A stretch of 64,000 bases of DNA from Nonomuraea guangzhouensis (GTDB lineage Bacteria; Actinomycetota; Actinomycetes; Streptosporangiales; Streptosporangiaceae): positions 111,795 through 175,794 of the forward strand of contig NZ_JAHKRM010000030.1 of NCBI RefSeq assembly GCF_019396345.1, in the 5' to 3' direction. The translations under genes and the position numbers were made by a program. The notes below the pieces were generated by a model, which saw nothing but the letters and a program-made list of their open reading frames with translations, was not told the DNA's origin and did not search any database. Shown here piece after piece: positions 43,671 through 52,684 of this stretch; positions within the stretch are counted from its first letter, which is position 1, and every line of letters starts with the position of its first letter.

Positions 43671-44336
43671 TCACCCTCGATGCTCGCTCGACGGACGATC
43701 GCCGTTTCGAACCACGCTGGAAGGTGACGCGTAACCCAGCAGCGGAAGGAAGACCTCGTCGGCAACCGCGGCCAGGTCGGCATCGGATGGCCAGATCCCG
43801 AAGACCACGAAGTCGTCCCGCAGCAGGCTGATCGGCAGGGTGATCACCCGTCGCGGCCAGGGGCCGGGCGGGATCTGACCGCGCTCGGCCGCGCGCTTCA
43901 GCACCGTGGACATAGCGTCCGACAGGGCAGAGTTGGCGATGAGGTCCCGCAATCGCTGTGCCAGCCGCGGGTCGTGAACTGTGTCCGCGATCAGCCCAGA
44001 GACCGTGTCGCGGCGGGTGTCGCCGAGGTTCGTTTGCGCCTGACGCAAGAGGTCCAGCACATCGTCGCGCAGATCACCGGTGTCGGGGACCGGCACGTTG
44101 GTGAACCGGCTCCGCAGTGTGTCCAGCACCAGCTCGGGCAGGCTGCTCCAGCGGCGGTACAACACGGCCTTGCTGGTACCGGCGCGGTTCGCGATACCGC
44201 TCATGGTGGACTTCGCGTAACCCAGTTCGGCCAGTTCCTCGCGAGCCGCGTCCAGAATGGCGTCTTCGAGCTCGGTCCCCCGGCGGCGCGACATGGTCTC
44301 ACCTGCAGACGGGGCCGTCCTCGGCGTGTTCGGCAT
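43671..44336 (-). CDS. TetR-family transcriptional regulator
   Basis: About 221 residues: HTH at residues 20-65 (AILDAAREELAELGYAKSTM; SGIANRAGTSKAVLYRRWSS) and a ligand domain of the TetR_C type. GGGAG precedes the ATG at 44336. It is divergent from the P450 gene, and two inverted 17-base copies of one sequence lie between them, so it most likely represses both itself and the P450-ferredoxin operon. Confidence 0.92.
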   Translation of the reverse strand: MPNTPRTAPSAGETMSRRRGTELEDAILDAAREELAELGYAKSTMSGIANRAGTSKAVLYRRWSSLPELVLDTLRSRFTNVPVPDTGDLRDDVLDLLRQAQTNLGDTRRDTVSGLIADTVHDPRLAQRLRDLIANSALSDAMSTVLKRAAERGQIPPGPWPRRVITLPISLLRDDFVVFGIWPSDADLAAVADEVFLPLLGYASPSSVVRNGDRPSSEHRG

Positions 44337-44346
44337 CACAACTCCC

Positions 44347-44408
44347 AAGAAACCTTGCGTTCCCTGATCGCTGAGCTTAGCCTGAGCATAAGGAACTCAA
44401 GGTTTCTT
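44347..44408. promoter_or_regulatory. Inverted pair of 17-base boxes between TetR and P450 genes
   Basis: GGAACTCAAGGTTTCTT (44392-44408) is repeated on the other strand as GGAACGCAAGGTTTCTT (44363-44347), 16 of 17 identical. One copy faces each gene, as expected for operators of the TetR protein or for twin promoters. Confidence 0.65.
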
Positions 44409-44426
44409 ATTTCGAGAGGTGACATC

Positions 44427-45632
44427 ATGACAAATTCCGTCACTCAGGCTCCGCCGGCATTCCCGATGCCCCGCTCCTGCCCATTCGGTCCGCCGCCGCA
44501 GTACGAGCAAGTCAGACGGGAGGCACCGATTTCGCGGGTGACCCTGCAAGATGGCAAGCAAGCGTGGTTGATCACCGGGCACGCCTTCGCGCGAAAATTC
44601 CTGTCCAGTGACAAGATCAGCTCGAACCGCGCGAACCCCGGTTTTCCGCAGCTGATTCCCGGGGTGGCCTCGGTGCCGCTGAAGGGCACGATCGTCGCCA
44701 TGGACCCGCCGGAGCATTCCCAGCACCGGCGCATGATCACCAATGAGTTCACCGTCAAACGAGTCAAGCAGATGCGTCCGGCGATCCAGCGGATCACCGA
44801 CCGATCCATCGACGAGATGCTGGCTGGACCGCTGCCGGCCGACCTGGTGGAGGCCTTGTCGCTGCCGGTACCGTCGCTGGTGATCTGCGAGCTACTGGGA
44901 GTGCCCTACGCTGATCGCGGTCAGTTCCAGGGCAGAACAAAGATCATTCTCAGTCGCAACTCGACAAGCGAACAGCGACGTGACACCGCATTGTGGTTGC
45001 GCCAGTACATCAACGGCCTGGTCGTGGGCAAGGAGACCGAGCCGGGCGAGGATCTGCTGAGTCGGCTGATCGACAAGTACCGCGATATCGATGCCTATGA
45101 CCGCGAGGCCCTGACCGGGATCGGGCTACTGCTACTGGTTGGCGGTCACGAGACCACCGCCAACATGATCTCGCTGAGCGTGGCCTCGCTTCTGGACGAT
45201 CCGGAACTGCTGGCCGGGTTGCGGGAGCGGCCCGAGCGGACCCCGCAGATAGTCGAAGAGCTGCTGCGCTTTCACTCCATCGTCGACAACGCCACTTCCC
45301 GGGTGGTCATCGAGGATTTCGAACTGGACGGCGTCACCTTCCACGCCGGCGACGGCGTCATCGTGGCGGCCGCGGCCGCCAACCACGACCCGGACGTGTT
45401 CACGCGGCCGGATCAGATCGACATCGACCGCGGTGCACGGCACCACCTGGCCTTCGGTTTCGGGATCCACCAGTGCCTCGGACAGAACCTGGCCCGCCTG
45501 GAGCTGGAGGTCGTGCTGAACACGCTGTTCGCCCGGATCCCGAACCTGGCACTGGCGGACACGGTCGAGCGCCTGCCGTTCAAGAGCGACGCACTCGTCT
45601 ACGGCATCCACCGGCTGCCGGTGACCTGGTAA
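44427..45632 (+). CDS. Cytochrome P450 (CYP105-like)
   Basis: 401 residues, soluble bacterial class I type. Oxygen-activating helix GGHETTAN (239-246), ExxR (Glu278-Arg281) and the heme loop FGFGIHQCLGQ with Cys350. It hydroxylates or otherwise oxidises a small molecule using electrons from the ferredoxin encoded next. GAGAGG lies before the ATG at 44427. The dedicated reductase gene downstream is broken, so electrons must come from another reductase, for example the one at 60.3 kb. It is intact amid decayed genes. Confidence 0.95.
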   Translation: MTNSVTQAPPAFPMPRSCPFGPPPQYEQVRREAPISRVTLQDGKQAWLITGHAFARKFLSSDKISSNRANPGFPQLIPGVASVPLKGTIVAMDPPEHSQHRRMITNEFTVKRVKQMRPAIQRITDRSIDEMLAGPLPADLVEALSLPVPSLVICELLGVPYADRGQFQGRTKIILSRNSTSEQRRDTALWLRQYINGLVVGKETEPGEDLLSRLIDKYRDIDAYDREALTGIGLLLLVGGHETTANMISLSVASLLDDPELLAGLRERPERTPQIVEELLRFHSIVDNATSRVVIEDFELDGVTFHAGDGVIVAAAAANHDPDVFTRPDQIDIDRGARHHLAFGFGIHQCLGQNLARLELEVVLNTLFARIPNLALADTVERLPFKSDALVYGIHRLPVTW

Positions 45633-45643
45633 GAGACGCCTCC

Positions 45644-45844
45644 ATGAAGATCACATTGGACGAGGGAAAATGCTGCGGTTCAGGCCAATGCGTGCTTACC
45701 GCTCCTGAGCTCTTCGATCAGCGAGAGGAGGACGGGATCGCGGTTCTGCTGCATCCATACGCTGATTCGGAGCAACACGAATCCGTCCAGGAAGCAGCCA
45801 TGGTGTGTCCAGGACAGGCGATCTCGATCGAGGGATCACCATAG
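45644..45844 (+). CDS. [3Fe-4S]-type ferredoxin
   Basis: About 66 residues with the cluster ligands in KCCGSGQCV and VCPGQAI, the pattern of the small ferredoxins paired with actinobacterial P450s. It starts 11 bases after the P450 stop and its stop overlaps the GTG of the reductase remnant. It transfers electrons to the P450. Confidence 0.92.
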   Translation: MKITLDEGKCCGSGQCVLTAPELFDQREEDGIAVLLHPYADSEQHESVQEAAMVCPGQAISIEGSP

Positions 45845-46412
45845 TGGACCAGATTGTCATTGTGGGCGCGTCCGTGGCGGGCATCAGTGCCGCGGACCCC
45901 CTGCGACAACGCGGCTTCACCGGCCGGATCACGCTGTTGGGCAGCGAATCCATCTGCCCTATGGCCAGCCCTCACTGTCCAAGCAGTTGCTGTCGGGCCA
46001 GTGGAAACCGGAACGGCTGCGGCTGCGCAGCGGCGAACAGCTGACAAGCTGGACCTGAACCTGCGGTTGGGCGCCACCGCAACCAGCCTGAATCCGCATC
46101 GGCGGGAGTTCACGCTGGCCGAAGGCGAGCCGGTCGACTACGACGGCTTGATCATCGCCACCTGCGCGCCCGCACGGCGGCTGCCCGGTGACGACCTGGC
46201 CGGCGTCCACTATCTGCGCACTCTGGACGACACGCTGGCACTGCGACCGCGTAGGCGGCCGGAATCGCGAATGGTGGTCATCGGTGCCGGGTTCATCGGC
46301 GCTGAGGCCACCGCGATCGCCCGCGACATCGGCCTGTCGATCGTCATAGTCGATCCGGCCGCCGCGCCGATGGTGCGGGCACTCGGCAAGTCCGTTTCGG
46401 AGCTGCTGGCTC
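45844..46412 (+). pseudogene. Ferredoxin reductase, frameshifted and truncated
   Basis: The frame opens with a normal FAD-binding start (IVIVGASVAGISAADPLRQR). At about 45958 the reading frame is lost (expected YGQPSLSKQLLSGQWKPERL in another frame), and it changes again near 46040 to a third frame (LDLNLRLGATATSLNPHRRE; VVIGAGFIGAEATAIARDI). Homology ends near 46412, where a ThiF-like sequence begins. At least two indels plus a 3' truncation: not functional. Confidence 0.85.
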
Positions 46413-46779
46413 GGCACCGGCGGTCTGAACTCCTCCGTCATCCAGCATCTGGCCGGTCTGGGCGTAGGCAGGTTCACGCTGCTCGACCGCGACCGGTTGG
46501 AGCCGCGCAACTTCGCGCGGCAGTACCTGTACCGCTCGGCGGACCTCGGCGCTCGCAAGGTGGCGCGCGCCGCGGAGTGGGTGCGCGCGTTCGACCCCGC
46601 GGTCGAGGTGGAGACGATCGACACCTCGATCGACGGCCCGCAACAGCTCGTTGAGCTCGTCGGCCGCCGGCACACGTCGGTCGGCCACTCGTCCTCGACT
46701 TCGCCTCCGGTTGCGCGGTGAACCAGCCGGATGAGTGGCAGCGCAATCCGGACTGCACAGTGTGCGGAGGGAGGTGACC
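46413..46779 (+). pseudogene. ThiF/E1-like adenylyltransferase remnant
   Basis: The sequence GTGGLNSSVIQHLAGLGVGR, FTLLDRDRLEPRNFARQYLY and SADLGARKVARA matches the nucleotide-binding and Arg-finger region of the ThiF/MoeB/E1 superfamily. The frame then breaks near 46665; the end (LVLDFASGCAVNQPDEWQRN; PDCTVCGGR) has the C-terminal CxxC zinc motif. A long middle part with the catalytic region is missing, as is the N-terminus. Its stop lies 3 bases before the 21-codon ORF. Confidence 0.7.
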
Positions 46780-46782
46780 ATA

Positions 46783-46848
46783 GTGAAGATCGAGATCGTA
46801 CGCGCCGAGAGCACTCGTCTGACGGGCAACATCTGCATGGCGTCCTGA
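46783..46848 (+). CDS. 21-residue peptide gene downstream of the ThiF remnant
   Basis: GGAGGGAGGT lies 6 bases before a GTG that opens 21 codons, beginning MKIEIVRAE and ending TGNICMAS, then TGA and a hairpin terminator. The ribosome-binding site is the best in the region and the ORF follows the ThiF-like stop by 3 bases. ThiF-type enzymes modify short peptides in microcin C7-like and related pathways, so this may be the precursor of a small modified peptide whose enzyme has decayed. No known precursor family recognised. Confidence 0.45.
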   Translation: MKIEIVRAESTRLTGNICMAS

Positions 46849-46858
46849 GCCGCCCGGT

Positions 46859-46883
46859 CGAGGGCCGCTGCCTGCGGCCCTCG
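46859..46883 (+). terminator. Hairpin terminator of the 21-codon ORF
   Basis: CGAGGGCCGC, loop TGCCT, GCGGCCCTCG: a perfect 10-bp stem, 10 bases after the stop codon. Confidence 0.7.
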
Positions 46884-46964
46884 GCCTCGCCCTCCCCATC
46901 AGAGACGCCCTTCCTGCCGATTGGAGAGACATGACGGGCCTGACGGCAGCGCAAATGCACGCGG

Positions 46965-47640
46965 GATCACGTGGCGGTACGGCGATGTCTGGCGCAGCGA
47001 GCGGTCAAGGTGGTGGCGCCGCAGGCGTGGGTGCTGGATGACACTGGGCGTCTGAAGGACGGCGACGCCTCGCCCGGGGTGGCCGGCAGTACACCGGGAC
47101 CGCGGGGAAGGTGACCAACTGCCAGATCGCGGTCAGTGTGCACGCGATCATCGATGCCTGCTCGGCCGTGCTGAACTGGCGGCTGTTCCCGCCGCAACGC
47201 TGGGACGACGCGCTGGCCGAGGACAGGACCGAAGCCGTGGCGATCGCCGAGCGGCAACGGCGCTGCCACATCCCTGACGATCAGCGGCACCACCCCAAGT
47301 GGCGGCAGGTGCTGGAGATGCTCGATGAGCTGGCCGCCTGGGGGCTGGTCCGCCTGGCCAAGATCCGCTGGCGCATCGAGCATGACTACTGCGAGCTCAA
47401 GACCGGCCTGGGGCTGACCCACTTCGAGGGCCGCTCCTGGAACGGCTGGCATCGCCATGTCACCTTGGTCTCGGCGGCTCACCTGTTTCTCACCGAACTG
47501 CGGTTGACCAGCCCAAAAGCGGCTCGCGTGAGCTGACCTTCTACAAGATCTCGGCCATTCTCCAGGTGTTGTCAACCACCTGGAGTGGACGCTGTCCCAC
47601 CTGCGACCAGCGCCCACCCTAACGAACTAACAAAGTACTG
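46965..47640 (+). mobile_element. IS701-like transposase remnant
   Basis: WVLDDTGRLKDGDASPGVAG, then after a shift KVTNCQIAVSVHA and NWRLFPPQRWDDA, and finally RWRIEHDYCELKTGLGLTHF and WNGWHRHVTLVSAAHLFLTE match the DDE transposases of IS701-type elements. Frameshifts and an internal deletion make it dead. The AT-rich stretch up to 47640 (AACGAACTAACAAAGTACTG) may be the right end; the left end was not found. Confidence 0.75.
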
Positions 47641-48243
47641 CTAGTCCTCGCCCGCCCGGCGTCCGAACGCCGGGATCGAGGCGTAGGAACCGGGGCCGGC
47701 CACGCCGGTGCCCGGTTCTCGGCCTCCAGCGCAGAACATCGCTCTGAAGGCGTACGGACGATGGCGCTTACGAGCGGATCCTGCCCACGGTATCCGATCA
47801 TGACGTGTGCGGCTCCCAGCAGCCGCCCGAGCATTGTGGAGGACACGTGACACACGGCACCCAGGCCGATCAACTGTTCCCCGGCCGGCGGACCGTCTCG
47901 CCTCTCCTTGGCATTCGACGCTGACCACCCCTCCGAGACGGGGGCGTTCCGGGCGCGAAGAACCTCATGAGAACGGAAGCCTGGCTGATCGGCCCGCGCG
48001 GCTCGGTCGCGGTTACCAGCGTGATCGGCACCCTCGCCATCCGGGCGGGCCTGGCGACGCCGACAGGCTGCGTGCTACGGCACCGATCTGCCACGTCTAC
48101 CGGCGAATCCACCAGTCCGAGATGACCGACTCCGACCATGACGGGATTCCGGACCTCAACCAGAATCCTTGATCCCGTCTGCGCAGTGGCGCCCGAGCCG
48201 GACCGCTCACGCCGGGTACGGCGGCGCAGGAAGGCCGTGGACG
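47641..48243. other. Stretch without recognisable intact gene
   Basis: About 600 bases. One short plus-strand frame ends in EMTDSDHDGIPDLNQNP, which resembles a calcium-binding TSP3-type repeat, but nothing upstream supports a gene. Probably decayed sequence next to the IS701 remnant. Confidence 0.4.
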
Positions 48244-49077
48244 TCAGGCGTCGAGCGGGCCGTGCGCCTGCGCCGACAGGCCGTGCCAGTCGGTCCAGGT
48301 CTTGAGCCGGTCCGCGTACGCCTGCTGGATCATGGGGTAGAAGTCCTTGCCGAACAGCACGCGCAGGGGCGGGTCGTCGGTGTCCGCGAGGGTGAGTAGC
48401 GCCTGGGCGGCGGCGGCCGGGTCGCCCGTCGGCTGCTCCGCGGTGGTCCCGAGACGCTGGCGCAGCTCGTCGTAGGCCGGGTTCATCTGCGCCATGTGGC
48501 CGTAGTCGAGTGGGTTGTTGCCGTCCCGGGTGGCGAAGGCGTCCGGCTCGATGATGGTCACCTTGACGCCGAACGCGGCGACCTCGCCGGCGAGGGCCTC
48601 ATTGAGGCCTTCCAAGGCCCACTTGGAGGCGTGGTAAGCGCCGACGAGCGGCATGGCGACGATCCCGGCCACCGAGGAGAGCTGGATGATGTGCCCGGAG
48701 CGCTGCTCGCGCAGGTGCGGCAGGGCGGCCTGGATCACCCATACCGCGCCGAACAGGTTGGTCTCCATCTGGTCGCGCAGCTCCTGCTCGCTCAGCTCCT
48801 CGACCGCGCCGATCTGGGTGAAGCCGGCGTTGTTCACGATGACGTCCAGGCGGCCGAAGTGCTCCTTGGCCTGCTTCACGCTGTCGAAGACGGCCGGCTT
48901 GTCGGTCACGTCCAGCTCCAGCGGCAGCAGCGCGTCGCCGTAGGCGGTGACCAGGTCGTGCAGGCTCGCCGTGGTGCGGGCGGTCGCGGCGACCTGGTCG
49001 CCCCGGGACAGGGCAGCCTCGACGAAGTTACGGCCGAGCCCGCGCGACGCGCCGGTGATGAACCAAACCTTGCTCAT
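48244..49077 (-). CDS. SDR family oxidoreductase (copy 1)
   Basis: About 277 residues: classical SDR with NAD(P) motif TGASRGLGRNF, NNAG, catalytic Ser in LSSVAG and YHASK. GGAAGGACATC precedes the ATG at 49077. It is closely similar to the SDR at 51.7-52.6 kb throughout; the two plus their promoters form a duplication. An ECF41-type promoter lies 125 bases upstream. Oxidoreductases are a classical class of ECF41-linked genes. Confidence 0.95.
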   Translation of the reverse strand: MSKVWFITGASRGLGRNFVEAALSRGDQVAATARTTASLHDLVTAYGDALLPLELDVTDKPAVFDSVKQAKEHFGRLDVIVNNAGFTQIGAVEELSEQELRDQMETNLFGAVWVIQAALPHLREQRSGHIIQLSSVAGIVAMPLVGAYHASKWALEGLNEALAGEVAAFGVKVTIIEPDAFATRDGNNPLDYGHMAQMNPAYDELRQRLGTTAEQPTGDPAAAAQALLTLADTDDPPLRVLFGKDFYPMIQQAYADRLKTWTDWHGLSAQAHGPLDA

Positions 49078-49202
49078 GATGTCCTTCCGTTCCCGCCCAG
49101 GCCGCGGTAGTCGTGCGGCAGTCACCGCGCGACAGGCCGGGGCGATCACTTATGGAGAGGTGTGCCGCGCGGAACGTTCGCGCGGCGTCCTGACAAACAT
49201 GA

Positions 49203-49229
49203 GGCGTCCGCGACCCCTTCCCCGTGACA
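49203..49229 (-). promoter_or_regulatory. ECF41-type promoter of SDR copy 1
   Basis: On the minus strand TGTCACG, 16 bases, CGCC; it is followed by CTCATG...GTCAGGACGCCGCGCGAACG, shared with SDR copy 2 and the AhpD-like gene. Confidence 0.65.
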
Positions 49230-49262
49230 GCGCCGTCGTGTGACATGCGCCACGATCCGGGA

Positions 49263-49289
49263 TGCCACACGGTGGTGAGACGCGGCGTC
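49263..49289 (+). promoter_or_regulatory. ECF41-type promoter of the decayed sigma copy
   Basis: TGCCACA, 16 bases, CGTC: one base off the consensus in the -35 box, otherwise like the promoter of the intact sigma gene at 52747. Confidence 0.55.
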
Positions 49290-49334
49290 CTGTGCGTGGA
49301 GGCCGAGATCGAGAGTGGACATGCAGGAGCCGGT

Positions 49335-49418
49335 ATGGAAGAGCGCAGCGAGCCGACGACGGATACCGCCGTGCCGCTCGCCGGCACCGACGGCGCGACC
49401 GCGAGAGACCGTGGAAGG
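49335..49418 (+). pseudogene. ECF41 sigma factor remnant (first ~20 codons)
   Basis: AGGAGCCGGT and the ATG open MEERSEPTTDTAVPLAG, which aligns with the start of the intact sigma factor (MNERSGPTTGTAEPMAG). Similarity stops after about 20 codons; the sigma domains are absent. It is the counterpart of the 52818 gene in the duplicated module. Confidence 0.7.
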
Positions 49419-49511
49419 AACCTGACCACCGACTTTCGACCTCATGCCACAGCTTCGTGCGACGGCCGCAATCGGCCGGGGAGTCCCCACGGCCTCACGT
49501 CCGGCCGTCGT

Positions 49512-49862
49512 CTATGCCGACTTTCGGACGTAGATGACGCGGTCTATCAGGCGTTCGGACTCGCCAGGTGGCGTGAGGTAGATGTCGAAGGTGTGCCGGT
49601 CGTTCTCCCTGATGGTGATCACGGTGCATATGGGGATGGTCTTGCCGACGTAATTGGGGCCGAGCAAACCGGGGTCGGCGAACGTGCCGGGCAGCGACAG
49701 CACGTGTGTCCCTCTGGCGAGGTTGGGGCCGCGGTACGTCATCGCGGAAGGGGTCACGCTGTCGAAGGTCGTCCACTCATAACGCTTGTCGATGGTGGAG
49801 AAGCCGAGGATGCCCAGGCGGTAGTAGGGGTTGCCGCCCAGGGTGCCTTCGGCCTCCTCACC
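49512..49862 (-). pseudogene. DUF1579-like protein, 3' fragment
   Basis: About 115 codons (NPYYRLGILGFSTIDKRYEW; YVGKTIPICTVITIRENDRH; RLIDRVIYVRKSA) resemble the C-terminal two thirds of DUF1579 proteins. No proper N-terminus precedes; the frame runs into the LuxR fragment on the other strand. Confidence 0.5.
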
Positions 49863-50213
49863 AGGCCCGGCCAGCTGCGCCGGGCGATCGACAGCCACGT
49901 GGCCGGGCTGCTGCCCAAGGACATCGCGCCGGCCGAACTCGCCGCGGCGATCAGAACGGTCGCCGCGGGTGGCCGGGTGATCTCTCCCGCGCTGGCGGTC
50001 GCGGCGCTGCGGGCCGGGCCGAGCCCGCTGACGCGGCGGGAGACCGAGGTGTTGCGCCTGTCGGCAACCGGTGCGCAGCCCGTGGAGATCGCCGAACGGT
50101 TGTTCCTGGCCTACGGGACGGTCCGCAACTACCTGACCTCGGCCGTCGTCAAGCTGGACGCCCGTAACCGCGTCGACGCCATCCGGACCGCCACGGAGTC
50201 CGGCTGGATCTGA
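49863..50213 (+). pseudogene. NarL/LuxR response regulator, 3' fragment
   Basis: The end of a receiver domain (PGQLRRAIDSHVAGLLPKDI) and a full LuxR HTH (LTRRETEVLRLSATGAQPVE; TVRNYLTSAVVKLDARNRVD) are present. The phosphoacceptor part and any start codon are missing; the fragment abuts the DUF1579-like remnant. Not functional as a response regulator. Confidence 0.75.
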
Positions 50214-50444
50214 CCGAACCCGGAACCCTGCCGGACTGAGCCTCCGCCGGACTGGCGCCCTTTCTGGCCGAGCGCGCGTGCGACTGCTAAGCCTGTCCTA
50301 CCGCAACCGCACCCCATTGCGGCGAGCACCTGCTCGAACCGCTCCGCCCAGCCTGCCACTGGCGGGCACGCAAGCGGGGCGAGGTGCCGGGCACGCCTGA
50401 AACCGTGTCTGACGGCACCGGCACCTCCTAGGTCCACGTGGCGG

Positions 50445-51656
50445 TTACGCCGATGTCCGCGCGGTGATGCGGTACGGCGCGGCGGCCAGGCGGTGCCTGC
50501 GCTTGGGCAAGCCGTACGTGGGGTGCAAGGTGGCCCACAGCGCCGTCCTGTGAATCGCCGCCTGGACCCGCGAGGGCTGCCGGCCGCCCTGGTACGTCGG
50601 CTTCGCCTGCCCTTGGTCGTCGACTGTTTGCAGGATCGCGTTCCGCCGTCCGAGGCTGATGTGGTTGTACGTGTGAACCAGCTTGGTGTGCGCGATCTTA
50701 CGGCCCGTCAGGCGTCCCACGATGGCCTCGATGGTCTGCCGGCCAGTGTAGCCGGCCGACGCGCAGGACATCGGCAGTGGCCGGCCGTTGTCACCGATGG
50801 CGTGGACGCTGTCTCCGATGGCGTACACGTCCGGGTGCGAGACCGACCGCATGGTGCGGTCGACGACGATCGGCCCCTTCCCGGTGACCTCCAGCCCGCC
50901 GGCGGCGGCGATGGGACTGACCGCGAACCCTGCCGTCCACACGGCCGCGTCGGAGGCCAGGGCGGTGCCGTCGGCGCACAGCACCCGCGTCGCCTCGACC
51001 GCTTCCACGCTGGTGTGTTCCACGACGGTGACGCCCAGCCGGTCGCAGGCCTGGCGCAGGTAGCGGCGGGCTCCGGCGGAGAGCCGGGCGCCCAGTTCGT
51101 GGCGGGCGACGAGCGTCACCGACAGGCCGGGCCGGGCCTCGGCGATCTCGGTGGCGGCTTCGATGCCGGTCAGCCCGTCGCCGACGACCACCACGTTCCC
51201 GCTTCCGCCTCGCCTGTCCAGGCTGTCCAGGCGCTCGCGCAGGCGTAGCGCCGAGGGGCGGGCGGCGACGTCGAAGGCGTGCTCGGCCGCGCCGGGAACG
51301 CTGCCGTCGTCGCCGCGGCTGCCGAGTGCGTAGACGAGCGTGTCGTAGCCGAGCTCCCCGCCCCCGCCGGCGGCGCCGTCGGCGGGGGCCATGGTGACGA
51401 TCCGGTGCTCGGGATCGATGGCGGTGACGCGGGCCAGGCGCAGCTTGATCCCCGTTCCCGCGAAGACGTCGGCGAGCGTCGGGGCCTCGATCTGCTGGCC
51501 GGCCGCGAGCTGGTGCAGCCGCATGCGCTGGACGAAGTCCGGCACGGCGTTCACCACAGTGATCTTGACATCTTTGCGGGACAGCCGGCGGGCCAGGTTC
51601 CCGGCCACGTAGGCCCCGGCATAGCCGGCGCCGAGGACGACGATCCGATGCCTCAT
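50445..51656 (-). CDS. NDH-2-like FAD/NAD(P) oxidoreductase
   Basis: About 403 residues with two Rossmann motifs (VVLGAGYAGAYVAGNLARRL; VVVVGDGLTGIEAATEIAEA) and the late FAD motif DVYAIGDSVHA, as in type-II NADH dehydrogenase-like proteins. AGGAG precedes the ATG at 51656. It lies 51 bases downstream of SDR copy 2 and is probably in the same ECF41-controlled operon. It may pass electrons from NAD(P)H to a quinone or other acceptor. Confidence 0.92.
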   Translation of the reverse strand: MRHRIVVLGAGYAGAYVAGNLARRLSRKDVKITVVNAVPDFVQRMRLHQLAAGQQIEAPTLADVFAGTGIKLRLARVTAIDPEHRIVTMAPADGAAGGGGELGYDTLVYALGSRGDDGSVPGAAEHAFDVAARPSALRLRERLDSLDRRGGSGNVVVVGDGLTGIEAATEIAEARPGLSVTLVARHELGARLSAGARRYLRQACDRLGVTVVEHTSVEAVEATRVLCADGTALASDAAVWTAGFAVSPIAAAGGLEVTGKGPIVVDRTMRSVSHPDVYAIGDSVHAIGDNGRPLPMSCASAGYTGRQTIEAIVGRLTGRKIAHTKLVHTYNHISLGRRNAILQTVDDQGQAKPTYQGGRQPSRVQAAIHRTALWATLHPTYGLPKRRHRLAAAPYRITARTSA

Positions 51657-51707
51657 GTGTCGCTCCTGTCGGTTGGCTTGCACTGATGGGGTGGACTCGG
51701 CCCTTCG

Positions 51708-52559
51708 TCAGCGGTTTTCTCGATCGAGGGTGCCGTGCGCCTCCGCCGAGAGGTCCTGCCAGTCGGCCCAGGTCTTGAGCCGGTCGGCGTAGACCTGCTG
51801 GAGCATGGGGTAGAAGCCCTGCCCGAAGAGCACCCGCAGGGGCGGGTTGTCGGAGTCGACGATCTTGAGCAGTGCCTGGGCCGCGGCGGCCGGGTCGCCG
51901 GCGGGCTGCTTGCCCGCGTACGCGGCGATGCGCCGGCGAAGGGCGTCGTAGATCGGGTTCGGCTCGGCCAGGTGGCCGTTGGCGAGGGGATCGGGGTTCT
52001 TGCCGGACCTGGTGGCGAAGCCGCCGGGCTCGATCACAGTCACCTTGATGCCGAAGTCGGCGACCTCTTGGGCGAGGGATTCGTTCAAAGCTTCCAGCGC
52101 CCACTTCGAGGCGCTGTAGGCGCCGCTGAGCGGCATCGCCATGAGCCCGGCCGCCGAGGACAGCTGGATGATGTGCCCCGCGCCCTGTTCGCGTAGGTAG
52201 GGCAGCGCGGCCTGGATCACCCACAGCGCGCCGAACAGGTTGGTCTCCAGCTGGTCGCGCAGGTCCTGCCCGGCCAGCTCCTCGACCGCGCCGACCTGGG
52301 CGTAGCCGGCGTTGTTGACGATGACGTCAAGCCGGCCGAAGTGCTCCTTGGCCTGCTTGACGCTCGCGAAGACGGCGGCCGTGTCGGTCACGTCCAGCTC
52401 CAGCGGAAGCACCGCCTCGCCGTAGGCGGCGATCAGCTCGTCCAGGCTTGCGGTGCTTCGGGCGGCCGCGGCCACCTTGTCACCGCGCGACAGGGCGGCC
52501 TCGACGAAGTTGCGGCCAAGGCCGCGAGACGAACCGGTGACGAACCAGACCTTGCTCAT
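51708..52559 (-). CDS. SDR family oxidoreductase (copy 2)
   Basis: About 283 residues: TGSSRGLGRNF, NNAG, LSSAAG with catalytic Ser, and YSASK. It is a paralogue of the SDR at 48.2 kb. GGAAAAGACATC precedes the ATG at 52559. It is divergent from the intact ECF41 sigma gene, the standard arrangement of ECF41 factors and their oxidoreductase target. NAD(P)-dependent; substrate unknown, but a role in detoxifying reactive carbonyls or similar would fit. Confidence 0.95.
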   Translation of the reverse strand: MSKVWFVTGSSRGLGRNFVEAALSRGDKVAAAARSTASLDELIAAYGEAVLPLELDVTDTAAVFASVKQAKEHFGRLDVIVNNAGYAQVGAVEELAGQDLRDQLETNLFGALWVIQAALPYLREQGAGHIIQLSSAAGLMAMPLSGAYSASKWALEALNESLAQEVADFGIKVTVIEPGGFATRSGKNPDPLANGHLAEPNPIYDALRRRIAAYAGKQPAGDPAAAAQALLKIVDSDNPPLRVLFGQGFYPMLQQVYADRLKTWADWQDLSAEAHGTLDRENR

Positions 52560-52684
52560 GATGTCTTTTCCGTTCTTTCTGCAGCGGCGGTTGCGCGGCG
52601 GTCACCACGCAACGGGGCCAAGGCGATGAACTCGGGGAGGTACGTGCCGCGCGCATCGTTCGCGCGGCGTCCTGACGACCATGA

